NCBI GenBank assembly: GCA_029204225.1
Contig: CM055092.1
Span: 24,625,207 to 24,689,206 of the forward strand
DNA: 64,000 bases
Source: Diphasiastrum complanatum
Lineage: Eukaryota > Streptophyta > Lycopodiopsida > Lycopodiales > Lycopodiaceae
Reading direction: 5' to 3'
In this document: one piece after another, positions 44,400-55,291 of the stretch
Position numbering within the stretch: the first letter of the stretch is position 1
Layout: every line of letters starts with the position of its first letter
Program-made: the position numbers and the translations under genes
The notes under the pieces: model-generated
Database searches by the model: none
Told to the model about the DNA's origin: nothing
The model's input: the letters and a program-made list of their open reading frames with translations, nothing else

Positions 44400-45985
44400 G
44401 AGTGCTATAATGCTCTATTTAATGATAGTCAGTTACAAAAGCATTGGTAGCCTAAACTTATTTCTAAATCAGCACCTTGTTTTTTTCTATCTATTTCATT
44501 CTTTACTTTGTTGTTTTCCAATAGTTAATTCTCTATTTTCTCTGAAAAACACAATAACTATACATACATATGTATGTATGTATAAAAAAAAAAGCATAAA
44601 ATAAAAAGTTCAAAATAGTTACATTTTGTAAAATAATTTAAAATTAAACATGAAGAGACTAAAAATTACCAGAATTGCTATTTTTTAAATAAAATAGTCA
44701 AACCAATCATGGCAAACTTTACCATTGATTCAAAATAGTACAATTTGCTCAACTTGAGCTTTGCGAGTGTTAGTTTGCATCATAAGTTAGTTTGTTGTGC
44801 AATGTAATTATGAACCATCGTCGACCTAGTTGATAGACACAAAACACTAAAATTGACTCAAGAGAGGGTTAAAACCATGTGAAGCATGATTATTTGTAGT
44901 CCTTATTCGGGGGTTGCTCTTTGGTGAAGGTTGAACCCTCATCGAAGCTCTAGTTACTTATTGACCCTTCAAGAAGATTTTGAGATCTTGTTTCATAGTA
45001 CTCTATATGTTTCGTAGTTTTTTACCTATAATTGCCAAAGAAGCAATTTGTCTAATATATAAGTTTGAAATTCCTCATTTTGCACAAATGCTAGTGAAGC
45101 TCATACACGTACTTTTTATGAATTTTGCTTGAAACTCAAAACCAAAATTTCTGCACTTATTACCAACCTTTTGTATATATACACTCCATCATGTGTAAAC
45201 AAGTTTAGTCCATCGAAAATTATTCTAGTTCTACTGACATCAATCCTCAAAACAAAGCTCGTGACTTATGCCTTCTCAACATGATATTTTGCTGCTCCCT
45301 GGCATGGAAAAAGTGGTTTTTCCTTGACCCATTACTAAAAGTAATGGGCATTCATGCGTTTTGTTTATTATTGCAATAAATTTTTAACTTTGCATGCCTA
45401 TCAAGCCTCCCTTGCAACCACAAGAATAGTCATAGGGAATCATGCTTCCTCTTCCCATAGGTTAGCCACCCTATGTGGACCTCAACATAAGTACAGTGTG
45501 GCACTTCTATGGACTACAAGGTTACAGTGCACATTAAAATCGGCCCAATATACCTTAAACTTTAGGCTCAAAATTCAAATGGATTTTTTGAGAGGTCTCA
45601 AATCTTTTGTGGAGCAATGCACAGATTCTCCAGATCCAACCATCAAACAATTTGCAACATCTACACATGATTTGGTGTTTCTAGCAACAATAATAATGAA
45701 GTGGGACAATTTTTGGCCTGGTGGCATTTGATCCCAATTTTTCACTAAAATCATAGAGGATTACATAATAATTGCCAAAAAATTTCAATAATTACAGAGT
45801 GACAATACTTTAATATCCATCAATGAACTATAAACCCTAAACACTATCAATCTTCTCACTCACATTCATTCCCATCTCATCTTCACTCTCATCTATACTC
45901 TCTTTTTTTTTCTCTCTCACACAACAGAAAAAAGAAAGCCCATCTCTAATTTAGGAGTGAACCACATTTTGGTTTGCGCCGAAGG
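44400..45985. other. Duplicated but unrecognised stretch
   Basis: Matches 61,640-62,920 with several indels, including about 280 bp at 45,316-45,596 absent from copy 2. A 125-codon frame at 45,354-45,731 is interrupted by that indel in the other copy and has no known domain. An inverted pair CCCATTACT/AGTAATGGG lies at 45,328-45,350. Confidence 0.5.
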
Positions 45986-46014
45986 TTTTTTTTGGTCAAA
46001 AAAATTTGTGGGGA

Positions 46015-46480
46015 TTATCGACGCGTGGATAATCCACGCGGAATCGTGGAATCCAGAAACTTATTTGCATGAATAAAGCGTGGATATAAAAAAATTGATC
46101 CACACAGTATTAACCACCCCAGCTCTCTGGATATCCCATGGATAAAAATAATTTTGCGTGGATAATTATCCACGCGAAAGCCGAGTCTCTTTTTTTAAAA
46201 GTTTACTATGGCATGGATTTTCCACGCGCAATTAATTTTTTTATTTCTGGCTCCGGTGTCCAAGATTTGCCCAGCTACTGGTTGTCGGAATCGGCGTGGA
46301 TAATCCACGCAATTTGAATTTCCCCACATCCGACCGATCTGCTGCCAAAATGACACTTGCATGGAACATCCACGCGCCCATATCCACGCGTATATTCACG
46401 CCAATCCACGGATATATCCACGCAAATTTTTATTTGCTCGCGCGTCCTCCTTTGTATTGTGCATGGATATTCGCGTGGAT
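46015..46480. repeat. Cluster of GTGGATAATCCAC-type palindromes, copy 1
   Basis: At least eight copies or near copies of CGTGGAT...ATCCACG, for example GCGTGGATAATCCACGC at 46,023-46,039 and again at about 46,293-46,309, GCGTGGATAATTATCCACGC near 46,155, and half-sites elsewhere. Locally GC-richer than its surroundings. Shared, with a deletion, by 62,930-63,130. Confidence 0.8.
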
Positions 46481-46493
46481 ATTTTCTACATGT

Positions 46494-47637
46494 GTTCTTG
46501 TGGTGGAAATTGAAGGACGGTAAAGCTTTCATGCTTATTATCCTCAATATATCAGATAGACAGATTGGAAACATAGCTAAAGCTAAAACGTCAAAATACA
46601 GTTGGGACATTTTGAACTCACTATATGATGTGAAGGACGTAACTACTAAGTTACAACTACGAAGGAAATTCTTCACATTCAAAATGTATACTGGTGATTC
46701 TCTTCATATACACATTAACCAGATTAAGAATCTCTTGCACCAAATGGCCGTTGTCGGATCAGTCATAGAAGATCAAGATGCAGTTATGACATTGCTTTCA
46801 AGCTTGCTCTCTACATATATGAATAACTGGGTGATGATCATATCGACACACACAGGTTTAACTCTTACTAGAGTTATCACTATGTTGTTGCAGAAGATAA
46901 TCGAAGAAGTTGAGACACTCCGACTACTTCCTCCTCTCGGGCTCTATATGTCAACAAAGGCTCTAAGCGACAGAAGCAGAAAAGCTCCAAGAAGGCTGCA
47001 ACGAATCAGAAACAGACTCAAAGTCAAGCACAATCATCAGATCCATAATCAAAGAAGAAGGTGTTTTGTAGATATTGCAAGCGTAATAACCATGAGATCA
47101 AGGATTGTCAAATTCTCCAAGCAAAGAATGTAGCCAAGCAACTTGAACAATAAGCAAACACAGTTTCATCATCTCCCAGGTCGAAGTGGACGAAGGTGCA
47201 TTCATGGTCAAAGATCAAAGCGCACTTTTGGATGATTCATGGTTTTTTTATTATGGAACAACTCAACACATGACCAATCAACGTGAGATCTTCAACTCCT
47301 ACACGCCTTACAGCATGAAGAAATTTGTTGATCTTGGTGACAATAGTACTCACAGTATTGAAGGTGAAGGTACTATAAGATCACGATTCCAGCATGATCA
47401 ATTCAAATTACTATCAAAAGTCTTATATGTTTCTAAAATCTCTACAAATCTGTTATCAGTAAGTAGAATTATAGATTTAGGTCATAAGGTAGAATTCAAA
47501 TTTGATCAATGCAAAATTATTGATAGGAGTGATAAAATCCTTGCACTCAGCAAGGGGCAGAGTTACTTATAGAGATTGGCACACTGTTATTCTGAGTCTA
47601 GTCATGCCTTGAAAACCTTCGTTCTATTCAATAAAGT
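46494..47637 (+). pseudogene. Copia X gag-protease, copy in duplication block 1
   Basis: Gag core (LKDGKAFMLIILNISD, WDILNSLYDVKDVTTKLQLR, KFFTFKMYTGDSLH), zinc knuckle CRYCKRNNHEIKDC in a second frame, protease frame 47,186-47,572 with WFFYYGTTQHMTNQ, where DSGA has become YYGT (dead), then TNLLSVSRIIDLGHKVEF. Stop at about 47,573. Related to 11,972-13,690 and 63,130-64,000. It ends at the family-B LTR at 47,638. Confidence 0.88.
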
Positions 47638-48287
47638 ATGAAGGATTTCAGATCATTATGATCCAATCCACTTAAATGATCTTTGGTTAGAAAGAGAAAT
47701 ACACCACCAATCTCACCAATGTACAAAAATCAGCATCTACACACAAAATGAGATGCAAATACAAATAGGACTCAATCAAACTTGAATGAAATGATAAAGT
47801 ACTGTTGTTGTCTCTGTGCAATACCAGCAAGCTACTGTATTTCACACATGTGAAACCAAAAATAGCAATAAATGACCATTCTAGACATAGAATTGCAAGT
47901 AATCACCGAGATAGTGCACCAATGAATAGTAGAACCCAAGAGAACCATGTATAAGCATGAAATGAGATAGAGAAGAGAGAAGATAGCTCTCTCCACGAGT
48001 TACATTCTTTTATAGCAAGTACAAACCCTATTTGGCCACTTGGCTTTCCCTCCAAAATGTAAACCCTACTAATTTTCGGTCTAGATTCAATATACCCAAT
48101 TATTCAAATTTGAATCTACTCAAACTCGCTTTCTAACTTTCCCACACTTTCAAAAGGTGTTTATTCAAATGACATTTAGACTAATGAACTTTCAAAAGTC
48201 AATCTCTAAGTCTAAAACAAGTTTTAGCCTCAATATGCCAAATATGGAATTATAGCAAATATGATGAAACTAGTTGAATCTTTCACA
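47638..48287 (-). repeat. Family-B 3' LTR
   Basis: 650 bp, homologous to 11,322-11,971. Terminal TGTGAAAGATT is decayed to TATGAAGGATT at the outer end. Minus-strand TATA candidate (TATAAAAG) near 48,008-48,016. Contains TTCACACATGTGAA at 47,841-47,854. PPT GAAGAGAGAG adjoins at 48,288-48,297. Confidence 0.88.
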
Positions 48288-48617
48288 CTCTCTCTTCAAC
48301 TAATTTTAGCATACAGTTTGATAGCACTCCAAGTGAAGTCATGTGCTTCATGAACAAGTCCTTTCCCAATGTTTTGCTGAAGATATTAGCTACACATTCC
48401 CTTGAAGACACATGTTGAAGCTCTCTCACAAAGTGTTGTTGCACCTCAATATGCTTGCTCCTAGCATAGTTTTTGATGATCTTCTTCCCAAAAATAGATC
48501 TTTCAATGATTATTTAATTCTCAAAATAGAAACAACCATAATTGATATAGAGAATAGTGTCCACTTGCGATGCTTCACTATTTCTTACATTAATTTTACA
48601 TTTAAAAATGTGACTAT
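48288..48617 (-). pseudogene. G' RNase H tail and adjoining block
   Basis: The minus strand encodes YARSKHIEVQQHFVRELQHV, RECVANIFSKTLGKDLF and LKLVEERV with a stop at the LTR edge, the standard C-terminus of A/C-type copia. From about 48,471 to 48,617 the sequence is not recognised and belongs to the non-catalytic block that continues at 54,484. Confidence 0.75.
48613..48617. other. Target site duplication of element C (left)
   Basis: ACTAT, repeated at 54,479-54,483 after the 3' LTR. Confidence 0.92.
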
Positions 48618-49270
48618 TGTGAAAAATTGTCAACTAGTAGTATTTTCCTAACTTGAGATTTTGTAGGCCTATGGCCAAATAAAAGTTAGAGATAGGTTCA
48701 TACATGTATGTAGAGGCCCAAAGTATGTGTACACTACTTTTGAGGTCACATTAATTAGAGGAGGTCGAGTGTGGAGCTCTTCTATTGGCTCATAATTTGG
48801 TGCATTCCTATTTGACCAAATTTTTAGGTATATGGGTGAATCCTATTGGACCCCAATTTTAGCCTATCATAAGACAAGTGGCCAAGAGGCACTATGGCTG
48901 CTATAAATAGCCATCTCCACGAGTATGTACACATCTCATTTTCATTCTATTGAATGAATGTTATGCTCTTTGAAGATCCATCTTCTTCTCTCTCACTTTT
49001 TTGTTCATATCTTGCATTCTAGCCACTAGAATTGTGATTTCTTTGTTGCTATGGCTTCACACGTGTGAAATGCAGGTTGTAGGCTCTGAAGTACGGACAG
49101 GGACAGCAAGTTTCTGTTTGTGGAAGCTTATGATCAGATTTTGATGTTTAGTTGATGTTTAGTATGCTTAACATCACAATTTCTATCATTTTTTCAATCT
49201 AGATGTGCATAACTTCCATGGCCAAGATCTTTATGAAACTTTAGCATCTTTTGGATCTGAGTTTTTCACA
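48618..49270 (+). repeat. 5' LTR of element C, with promoter
   Basis: TGTGAAAAATTG...TTTTTCACA. Strong TATA box TATAAATAG at 48,902-48,910. Palindrome TTCACACGTGTGAA at 49,056-49,069, about 150 bp downstream of the TATA box. Confidence 0.95.
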
Positions 49271-49282
49271 TGGTATCAGAGC
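49271..49282 (+). other. Primer binding site of element C
   Basis: TGGTATCAGAGC immediately after the 5' LTR, initiator-Met tRNA type. Confidence 0.93.
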
Positions 49283-49879
49283 ATTAGGCGGCCAAATGTG
49301 CAGGTTTTGCCAGATTTAGAAGAGACTTGTGGGCGAGTTTGCTTTTGTAGCATTCCAATCAAGTTTCTAGCTAAAAATCTTGTTGATTTATGTGTAGAAA
49401 TTGGATCTTTGTGATCAAAACATCATTTGTATGCATTTCAATTGAAGTAGGGCGAATTCCCTCTGTACTTATCAGAATAAGGAGACAAAAATTGTTTTGG
49501 AAAGAGGGAGATGCAAGATCCAACAAGATCCTATTAGTTTTCCATTCTAGCATATAGTTTTTTGATTCAATTTCTTGCTTCTTCATGTCAAAAACTTCAA
49601 AATTGATGTAACCCTCTGATTTTCAGTTTGCTGAATGATTCAAGAGTGTATTTCAATCTTAGGAGTGAGGGAAAAGCAAGTATATTGAGGTTTGGTCTTG
49701 GTTTGATCAAGAAATCATAAAACTAGTGGCTAAAATTAAGGAAAAAGTGAGGAAAAGAGAGAAAAAGTAAGGTTTTAGGTTCCAAATCTTTGTGATTTCT
49801 TCTTGTGTTTCATTTGTTGATTCAAGAGAGTGCTTAGTGCATTGGAACAGGTCAAAGATCAGAGATCAATCATTGCAAC

Positions 49880-52800
49880 ATGGCTACAAATGGAGGCTTC
49901 ATGTTGGAAAGCAATGATAGGCTTACCTCCCTCAACTATTCTACTTGGAAAGTAAGGATGGAGTCTTTGCTTGAGATGAATGAGTTGATGGATATTGTTG
50001 TAGGTGTGGAGGAGAGACCTTTGGCACCTCAAGAACAATTGAGGTATGACAAGAGGGCAAAGAAAGCCCTTCACATGATCAAGATGAATGTGACAAATGA
50101 GCTTATCAAAGAGGTTGGTAAGTGCACATCATCTAGTGAAGCTTGGGAAGCCTTGAAGAAGGTTTATGAATCCAAGTCTACTTCTAGAGTGTTGACTTTA
50201 AGAAGGCAAATCTTTTCTTGTATGCAAAAGAAGAGTGAGAATGGACATGCTTTTGTTTTGAGAGTTAAAGCATTGAATGATGAGTTAGCATGCATTAATG
50301 ATGGCATAAATAATGAGGAGCTTGTTCAAGTGATTCTCAATGGCTTGTTGGATGATCATGCTAATCTTGTTCAAAGTTATGCTATCCAAAAATGTTTACC
50401 AAGTGTTGGAGACTTGCAAGAGGTCTTGTTGGCTGAAGAATTCAGGTTGCAAGCAAGAGTGGGAGCATCTTCTACATCTCAAGGAGGAGAAGAGGAGGCA
50501 ATGTTCTCTAAAGGCAAGTTCAAGGGCAAAGGTAAAAGCAATTGGTCTAAAGGGCAAGACCAAGGTGAGCACTCTACTTTTGGCAAAAAGAAGGATAGAT
50601 CTAAGCTAAAATGTTTCTATTGTGGAGTCAAAGGGCATTTTGCTAGTGATTGTTTTAAGAAAAAGAGGGATCAAGGGGAAAAGCAAACCAATCTAACTAT
50701 TGATGAGGGTGGGGATGAGCTTCTTTCAAATGATGCTTTTGTTATGTCATCTTGCTTGTTGGCTAATCATGGAGACATTGATCCTTGGTGGATTGATAGT
50801 GGAGCCACTTCTCATATGACATATCATAAAGAGTATTTTTCATCTTTAATGGCATTTGATGGTGATAGGAAGGTAATCTATACCGCAAATGATGGTGAGT
50901 GTGCAATCAAGGGGATTGGCACAATTCCTATTTCACTTTCTACAAATAGGAATATAGAATTGAAAGATGTTTTGCTCATTCCATCCATTACCAAGAACTT
51001 ACTTAGTGTAAGCCAAATGCTTGACAAAGGATTCAAAGTTGAGTTTGATGGTGATGCTTGCTTGATCAAAAAGGGGTGTAGTATCATTGCAAAAGGGAAA
51101 AGGCAAGGGAAATTGTTCAAGCTTGATGCATGTGTTGTTGCTAACCAAGTTGGATGCATGGCAAATGAACAAATGTCAATTCAAGAGGTATGGCATAAAA
51201 GGATGGGACATCTCAACTACAAGGCCTTGGAGGTAATAGCCAAAAAGGAGGTAGTAAGGGGACTTCCCAAGTCTCTTACTTGCTTGAATCATGTTTGTGA
51301 AGAATGTGCTTTGTCTAAATCACATAGATTGCCATATACTAGATCTATATCTAGATCTAAGATGCCTTTTTCTCTCTTGCATTCGGATATTCATGGTGTT
51401 ACTACAATTAGCAATGGAGGTGCTAAGATGTATGTAACTTTCATTGATGATTTTAGTAGATTTTGTTGGGTTTATCTACTAAAGAGCAAGGATGAGGTGT
51501 TTGATGTGTTTGTCAAGTTCAAAGTTGCTATTGAGACTCAATTTACAACCAAAATCAAATGCTTGAGGAGCGACAATGGTGGTGAATACATTTCTAACAA
51601 ATTCAAAGCCTTTTGCGATGAGCATGGGATCAAGAGGGAGTACACATGTCCAAGAACACCACAACAAAATGGAGTGGCCGAGAGGAAGAATAGAACCTTG
51701 TGTGAGAGTGCAAAGGCAATGAGATTGAATGCTAATCTTCCTAAACCTTTTTGGAGTGATGCTTTGTTGTGTGCAAATTTCCTATGCAATAGATGGCCAA
51801 GTGTTGTATTGGAAGGAAAAACCCCTTTTGAAGCTTTGTTTGGTACGAAGCCTAATGTCAAGTTTTTAAGAACTTTTGGATGCATTTGCTACTTCAACAT
51901 TACTCTTGATGATAGAACTAAGGAGGATCCATCTTCAAGAAAGGGCATTTTTGTTGGTTATAGTGAAGTAAGCAAAGCATATAGGATTTATGTTCCTTCA
52001 ATCAAGAAAGTGTTCACAAGTAGGGATGTCATTTTTGATGAAAGTAACATTCCAAAAGTTGTTTCAAGTGATGATGGTGTTGTTGCAACTAATGTGCTTG
52101 ATGACAATGGAGTTGATGACACATTGGATGTGGATGTTGAAGAAGCCTCTTCAAGTCAAATTCCAAGGAGAACTCCAAGGCATAAAGTGAAACCCTCAAG
52201 GCTCACTTATGATGGCAAAGGTAAGCAAGTGGTGGATGGATCCAACTATGCTTTCCTAACTTCTTTTGATGTACCTTCATGTGTAGATGAAGCAAGGCAA
52301 AAAGAGGAATGGATCCAAGCAATGGATCTTGAGTTTGAAGCACTTATGAAGAACAACACATGGAGATTGGTGGAGCTTCCAAAGGGCAAAAGTGCAATTG
52401 GATGCAAATGGATCTTCAAGGTAAAGACAAATCAAGATGGATCTATCAACAAGTTCAAGGCAAGGTTGGTGGCTAAAGGTTATGCTCAAGAGCATGGCAT
52501 TGACTATGAGGAAACCTTTGCACCCGTGGCAAAGATGGTGAGCATAAGAGTAATCATTTCCCTTGCAACTCTTTATGGATGGGATCTTTGGCAATTAGAC
52601 ATTTCTAATGCTTTCTTGAATGGTGATCTTGAAGAGGAAGTCTACATGGAGCAACCCGAGAGCTATGTTTCTCATAGCAAGCCTAATCATGTGTGTTTTC
52701 TACAAAAAAGTTTGTATGGTCTTAAGCAAGCACCAAGGAGTTGGTATGCTAGGCTTAACTCTTTTCTACTTTCTCAAAACTTCACTATGAGTGAGTATGA

Positions 52801-53830
52801 TCATTCACTTTACTTTAGAATTAGTGCTAATGATGTTACAATCCTTCTAATTTATGTGGATGACATTATTTTAAGTGGAGGGAACAAGGAAGATATAGAA
52901 GATATCAAGAAAGCACTAAAAAAGGAATTTGAAGTGCATGATCTTGGTCTTTTGAGCTATATCTTAGGAATAGAAGTAATTAGAACTTCTCAAATCACTT
53001 TTATTTCACAAGAGAAGTATGCTATTTCTATTCTCAATAGATTTCATATGGTAGATGCAAATCCTATTGATACACCTATGGAATCACATGTAAAGCTAAC
53101 TATAAGAGGTAATGAAAGATCCTTCGAGGACATTACTCTCTATAGGAAGCTAATAGGTTCTCTTATATATCTAACCATCACAAGACCTGATTTATCTTAT
53201 TGTGTTGGTAAATTAAGCCAATTCATGCAAGATCCTAGCATAGAACATTGGAAACTAGGAAAGAGGATCTTGAGATACATCTCGGGAACAAAAGATTTTG
53301 GCATTGTTTATAGAGGCTCATCACCTAACTTATTTGGTTTTTCAGATTCAGATTTTGCAGGAGACCTTATGCATAGAAAATCCATAAATGCACATGCTAT
53401 TTTCATAGGTGATGGAGCTATCTCATGGATGTCGAAGAAACAAGCAACTATATCACTTTCTTCTAGTGAGGCCGAGTACAAAGCTTTGACATCATGCACA
53501 AAGGAGATGGTGTGGATCAAGAGGATGATTATGGAGCTTCATTTGCTGGATTTTTCAGAGAGTCCAATCATCTTTTGTGACAACCTTTCAGCCCAAAGTC
53601 TAGCAAGCAATCCGGTTTTCCATGCAAGGAGCAAACATATCGAGGTGGCTTACCATTTTGTGAGAGAACAAGTGTTGGCAAAAGAGATCAAGCTTGAACA
53701 TGTCCCATCAAAGGAATGTGTGGCTGATATCTTTATCAAAGCATTGGGAAAGGACTTATTTTTCAAGCATAGAACAAGTCTTGGTGTACTTTCTAAATCT
53801 ATGCTAAAACTAGTTGAAGAGGGAGTGTGA
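49880..53830 (+). CDS. Copia gag-pol polyprotein (element C)
   Basis: 1,316 residues, one open frame. Gag core; zinc knuckle CFYCGVKGHFASDC (245-258); protease D306 (DSGAT); integrase with HKRMGHLNY and CEECALSK zinc-finger parts, D503, D565, E601 (DD35E, with the usual VAERKN); RT YVDD at 992-995; RNase H DSDFAG, SSSEAEYKAL, FCDNLSAQS; C-terminus ends inside the LTR. All catalytic residues expected for autonomous copia are present. Start ATG follows a 609-nt leader, in context CAACATGGC. The stop TGA is within the first 5 bp of the 3' LTR. Confidence 0.97.
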   Translation: MATNGGFMLESNDRLTSLNYSTWKVRMESLLEMNELMDIVVGVEERPLAPQEQLRYDKRAKKALHMIKMNVTNELIKEVGKCTSSSEAWEALKKVYESKSTSRVLTLRRQIFSCMQKKSENGHAFVLRVKALNDELACINDGINNEELVQVILNGLLDDHANLVQSYAIQKCLPSVGDLQEVLLAEEFRLQARVGASSTSQGGEEEAMFSKGKFKGKGKSNWSKGQDQGEHSTFGKKKDRSKLKCFYCGVKGHFASDCFKKKRDQGEKQTNLTIDEGGDELLSNDAFVMSSCLLANHGDIDPWWIDSGATSHMTYHKEYFSSLMAFDGDRKVIYTANDGECAIKGIGTIPISLSTNRNIELKDVLLIPSITKNLLSVSQMLDKGFKVEFDGDACLIKKGCSIIAKGKRQGKLFKLDACVVANQVGCMANEQMSIQEVWHKRMGHLNYKALEVIAKKEVVRGLPKSLTCLNHVCEECALSKSHRLPYTRSISRSKMPFSLLHSDIHGVTTISNGGAKMYVTFIDDFSRFCWVYLLKSKDEVFDVFVKFKVAIETQFTTKIKCLRSDNGGEYISNKFKAFCDEHGIKREYTCPRTPQQNGVAERKNRTLCESAKAMRLNANLPKPFWSDALLCANFLCNRWPSVVLEGKTPFEALFGTKPNVKFLRTFGCICYFNITLDDRTKEDPSSRKGIFVGYSEVSKAYRIYVPSIKKVFTSRDVIFDESNIPKVVSSDDGVVATNVLDDNGVDDTLDVDVEEASSSQIPRRTPRHKVKPSRLTYDGKGKQVVDGSNYAFLTSFDVPSCVDEARQKEEWIQAMDLEFEALMKNNTWRLVELPKGKSAIGCKWIFKVKTNQDGSINKFKARLVAKGYAQEHGIDYEETFAPVAKMVSIRVIISLATLYGWDLWQLDISNAFLNGDLEEEVYMEQPESYVSHSKPNHVCFLQKSLYGLKQAPRSWYARLNSFLLSQNFTMSEYDHSLYFRISANDVTILLIYVDDIILSGGNKEDIEDIKKALKKEFEVHDLGLLSYILGIEVIRTSQITFISQEKYAISILNRFHMVDANPIDTPMESHVKLTIRGNERSFEDITLYRKLIGSLIYLTITRPDLSYCVGKLSQFMQDPSIEHWKLGKRILRYISGTKDFGIVYRGSSPNLFGFSDSDFAGDLMHRKSINAHAIFIGDGAISWMSKKQATISLSSSEAEYKALTSCTKEMVWIKRMIMELHLLDFSESPIIFCDNLSAQSLASNPVFHARSKHIEVAYHFVREQVLAKEIKLEHVPSKECVADIFIKALGKDLFFKHRTSLGVLSKSMLKLVEEGV
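53816..53825 (+). other. Polypurine tract of element C
   Basis: GAAGAGGGAG, identical to that of A and D, immediately before the 3' LTR and inside the coding frame. Confidence 0.82.
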
Positions 53831-54478
53831 AAAATTGTCAACTAGTAGTATTTTCCTAACTTGAGATTTTGTAGGCCTATGGCCAAATAAAAGTTAGAGA
53901 TAGGTTCATACATGTATGTAGAGGCCCAAAGTATGTGTACACTACTTTTGAGGTCACATTAATTAGAGGAGGTCGAGTGTGGAGCTCTTCTATTGGCTCA
54001 TAATTTGGTGCATTCCTATTTGACCAAATTTCTAGGTATATGGGTGAATCCTATTGGACCCCAATTTTAGCCTATCATAAGACAAGTGGCCAAGAGGCAC
54101 TATGGCTGCTATAAATAGCCATCTCCACGAGTATGTACACATCTCATTTTCATTCTATTGAATGAATGTTATGCTCTTTGAAGATCCATCTTCTTCTCTC
54201 TCACTTTTTTGTTCATATCTTGCATTCTAGCCACTAGAATTGTGATTTCTTTGTTGCTATGGCTTCACACGTGTGAAATGCAGGTTGTAGGCTCTGAAGT
54301 ACGGACAGGGACAGCAAGTTTCTGTTTGTGGAAGCTTATGATCAGATTTTGATGTTTAGTTGATGTTTAGTATGCTTAACATCACAATTTCTATCATTTT
54401 TTCAATCTAGATGTGCATAACTTCCATGGCCAAGATCTTTATGAAACTTTAGCATCTTTTGGATCTGAGTTTTTCACA
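53826..54478 (+). repeat. 3' LTR of element C
   Basis: 653 bp, TATA box copy at 54,110-54,118, palindrome at 54,264-54,277. Followed by TSD ACTAT at 54,479-54,483. Confidence 0.95.
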
Positions 54479-54483
54479 ACTAT

Positions 54484-55276
54484 AACATGAAGAATCAAAT
54501 AGGATGTAAATGAAATGATTCCACCATGCTATCAACCTTGAACTCTATGGAAAATATAGCAAACAAACAATGAATGTGAGTGATCAACTTTTGCTTGCAT
54601 GTTTCCTCCTCCTTTGCTCTTTGTTGCCTTGTATCCACCATGATACTCCACAAATGAGCCTCCATCTCCATCTTGCCATAAGATGCCATCAAGACTTGAT
54701 GACTTGGACATAAATGAGTGACATAATGAACCTCCAATAGCTTCATTTCCATCAGCAAAACCAGCCAAGAATGCTAGTACAAGTTCAACATCAAAACAAT
54801 GCTCACCAATGTAGCTAGTTTTACCATATCTTGACAATTTGCACACATCCACATGAAATTGCTCGAACATGAGATAGAGAAAGTAAAGTAAACTTGAATC
54901 TTGCTACTACTTTGACCTTACTTGAGTCTTCAATATGCTGTAAAATCAGATCCATAACATCTTTGCCGATTAGCTCTCCTTTGATGCTCTTGACTAGCTC
55001 CAAATTGCCAACTTCCCTTTTGACTAGTTGAAGCGCTTTGAGATCAACCTCTTGATCTTCAAGTTGACCATTAAAATCATTGAACAAAATTTGTCTTTCA
55101 GATCCAATACTTGATTTTACAGCAAGATAACATCCATCCACTTGCATAGCTCCATGTACACAAGAAGATCCTCCAAAAGATCTTTCACTCTTCATAAGAG
55201 TTCTATACTCAAGATCCATTGCCTGGATCCACTCCTCTTCTTTCCTTGATTGATCTACACTTGTAGGCTCATCCAA
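54484..55276 (-). pseudogene. G' non-catalytic block at the RT-RNase H position
   Basis: Frame 54,821-55,276 starts as copia (TSVDQSRKEEEWIQAMDLEY) and then turns into unfamiliar sequence (GGSSCVHGAMQVDGCYLAVK, DQEVDLKALQLVKREVGNLE). A second frame, 54,532-54,870, reads YIGEHCFDVELVLAFLAG, GNEAIGGSLCHSF and GGSFVEYHGGYKATKSKGG. The same block is in G (20,486-21,170), most words conserved. No RT or RNase H catalytic motif. Confidence 0.6.
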
Positions 55277-55291
55277 AGAGACAACATAATT

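Larger units (their letters stand above)
48618..54478 (+). mobile_element. Full-length Ty1/copia retrotransposon C
   Basis: 5,861 bp with 653-bp LTRs (48,618-49,270 and 53,826-54,478) differing at one position that I can see, PBS, a leader of about 0.6 kb, intact gag-pol, PPT and TSD ACTAT. The least decayed element of the window, nested in G'. Its protein is clearly related to A/D but DNA and LTRs are distinct. Confidence 0.97.

Noticed and set aside
45354-45731. 125-codon frame as a possible host gene
   Set aside because: About half of it is missing from duplication copy 2, and no motif or intron signal was recognised.
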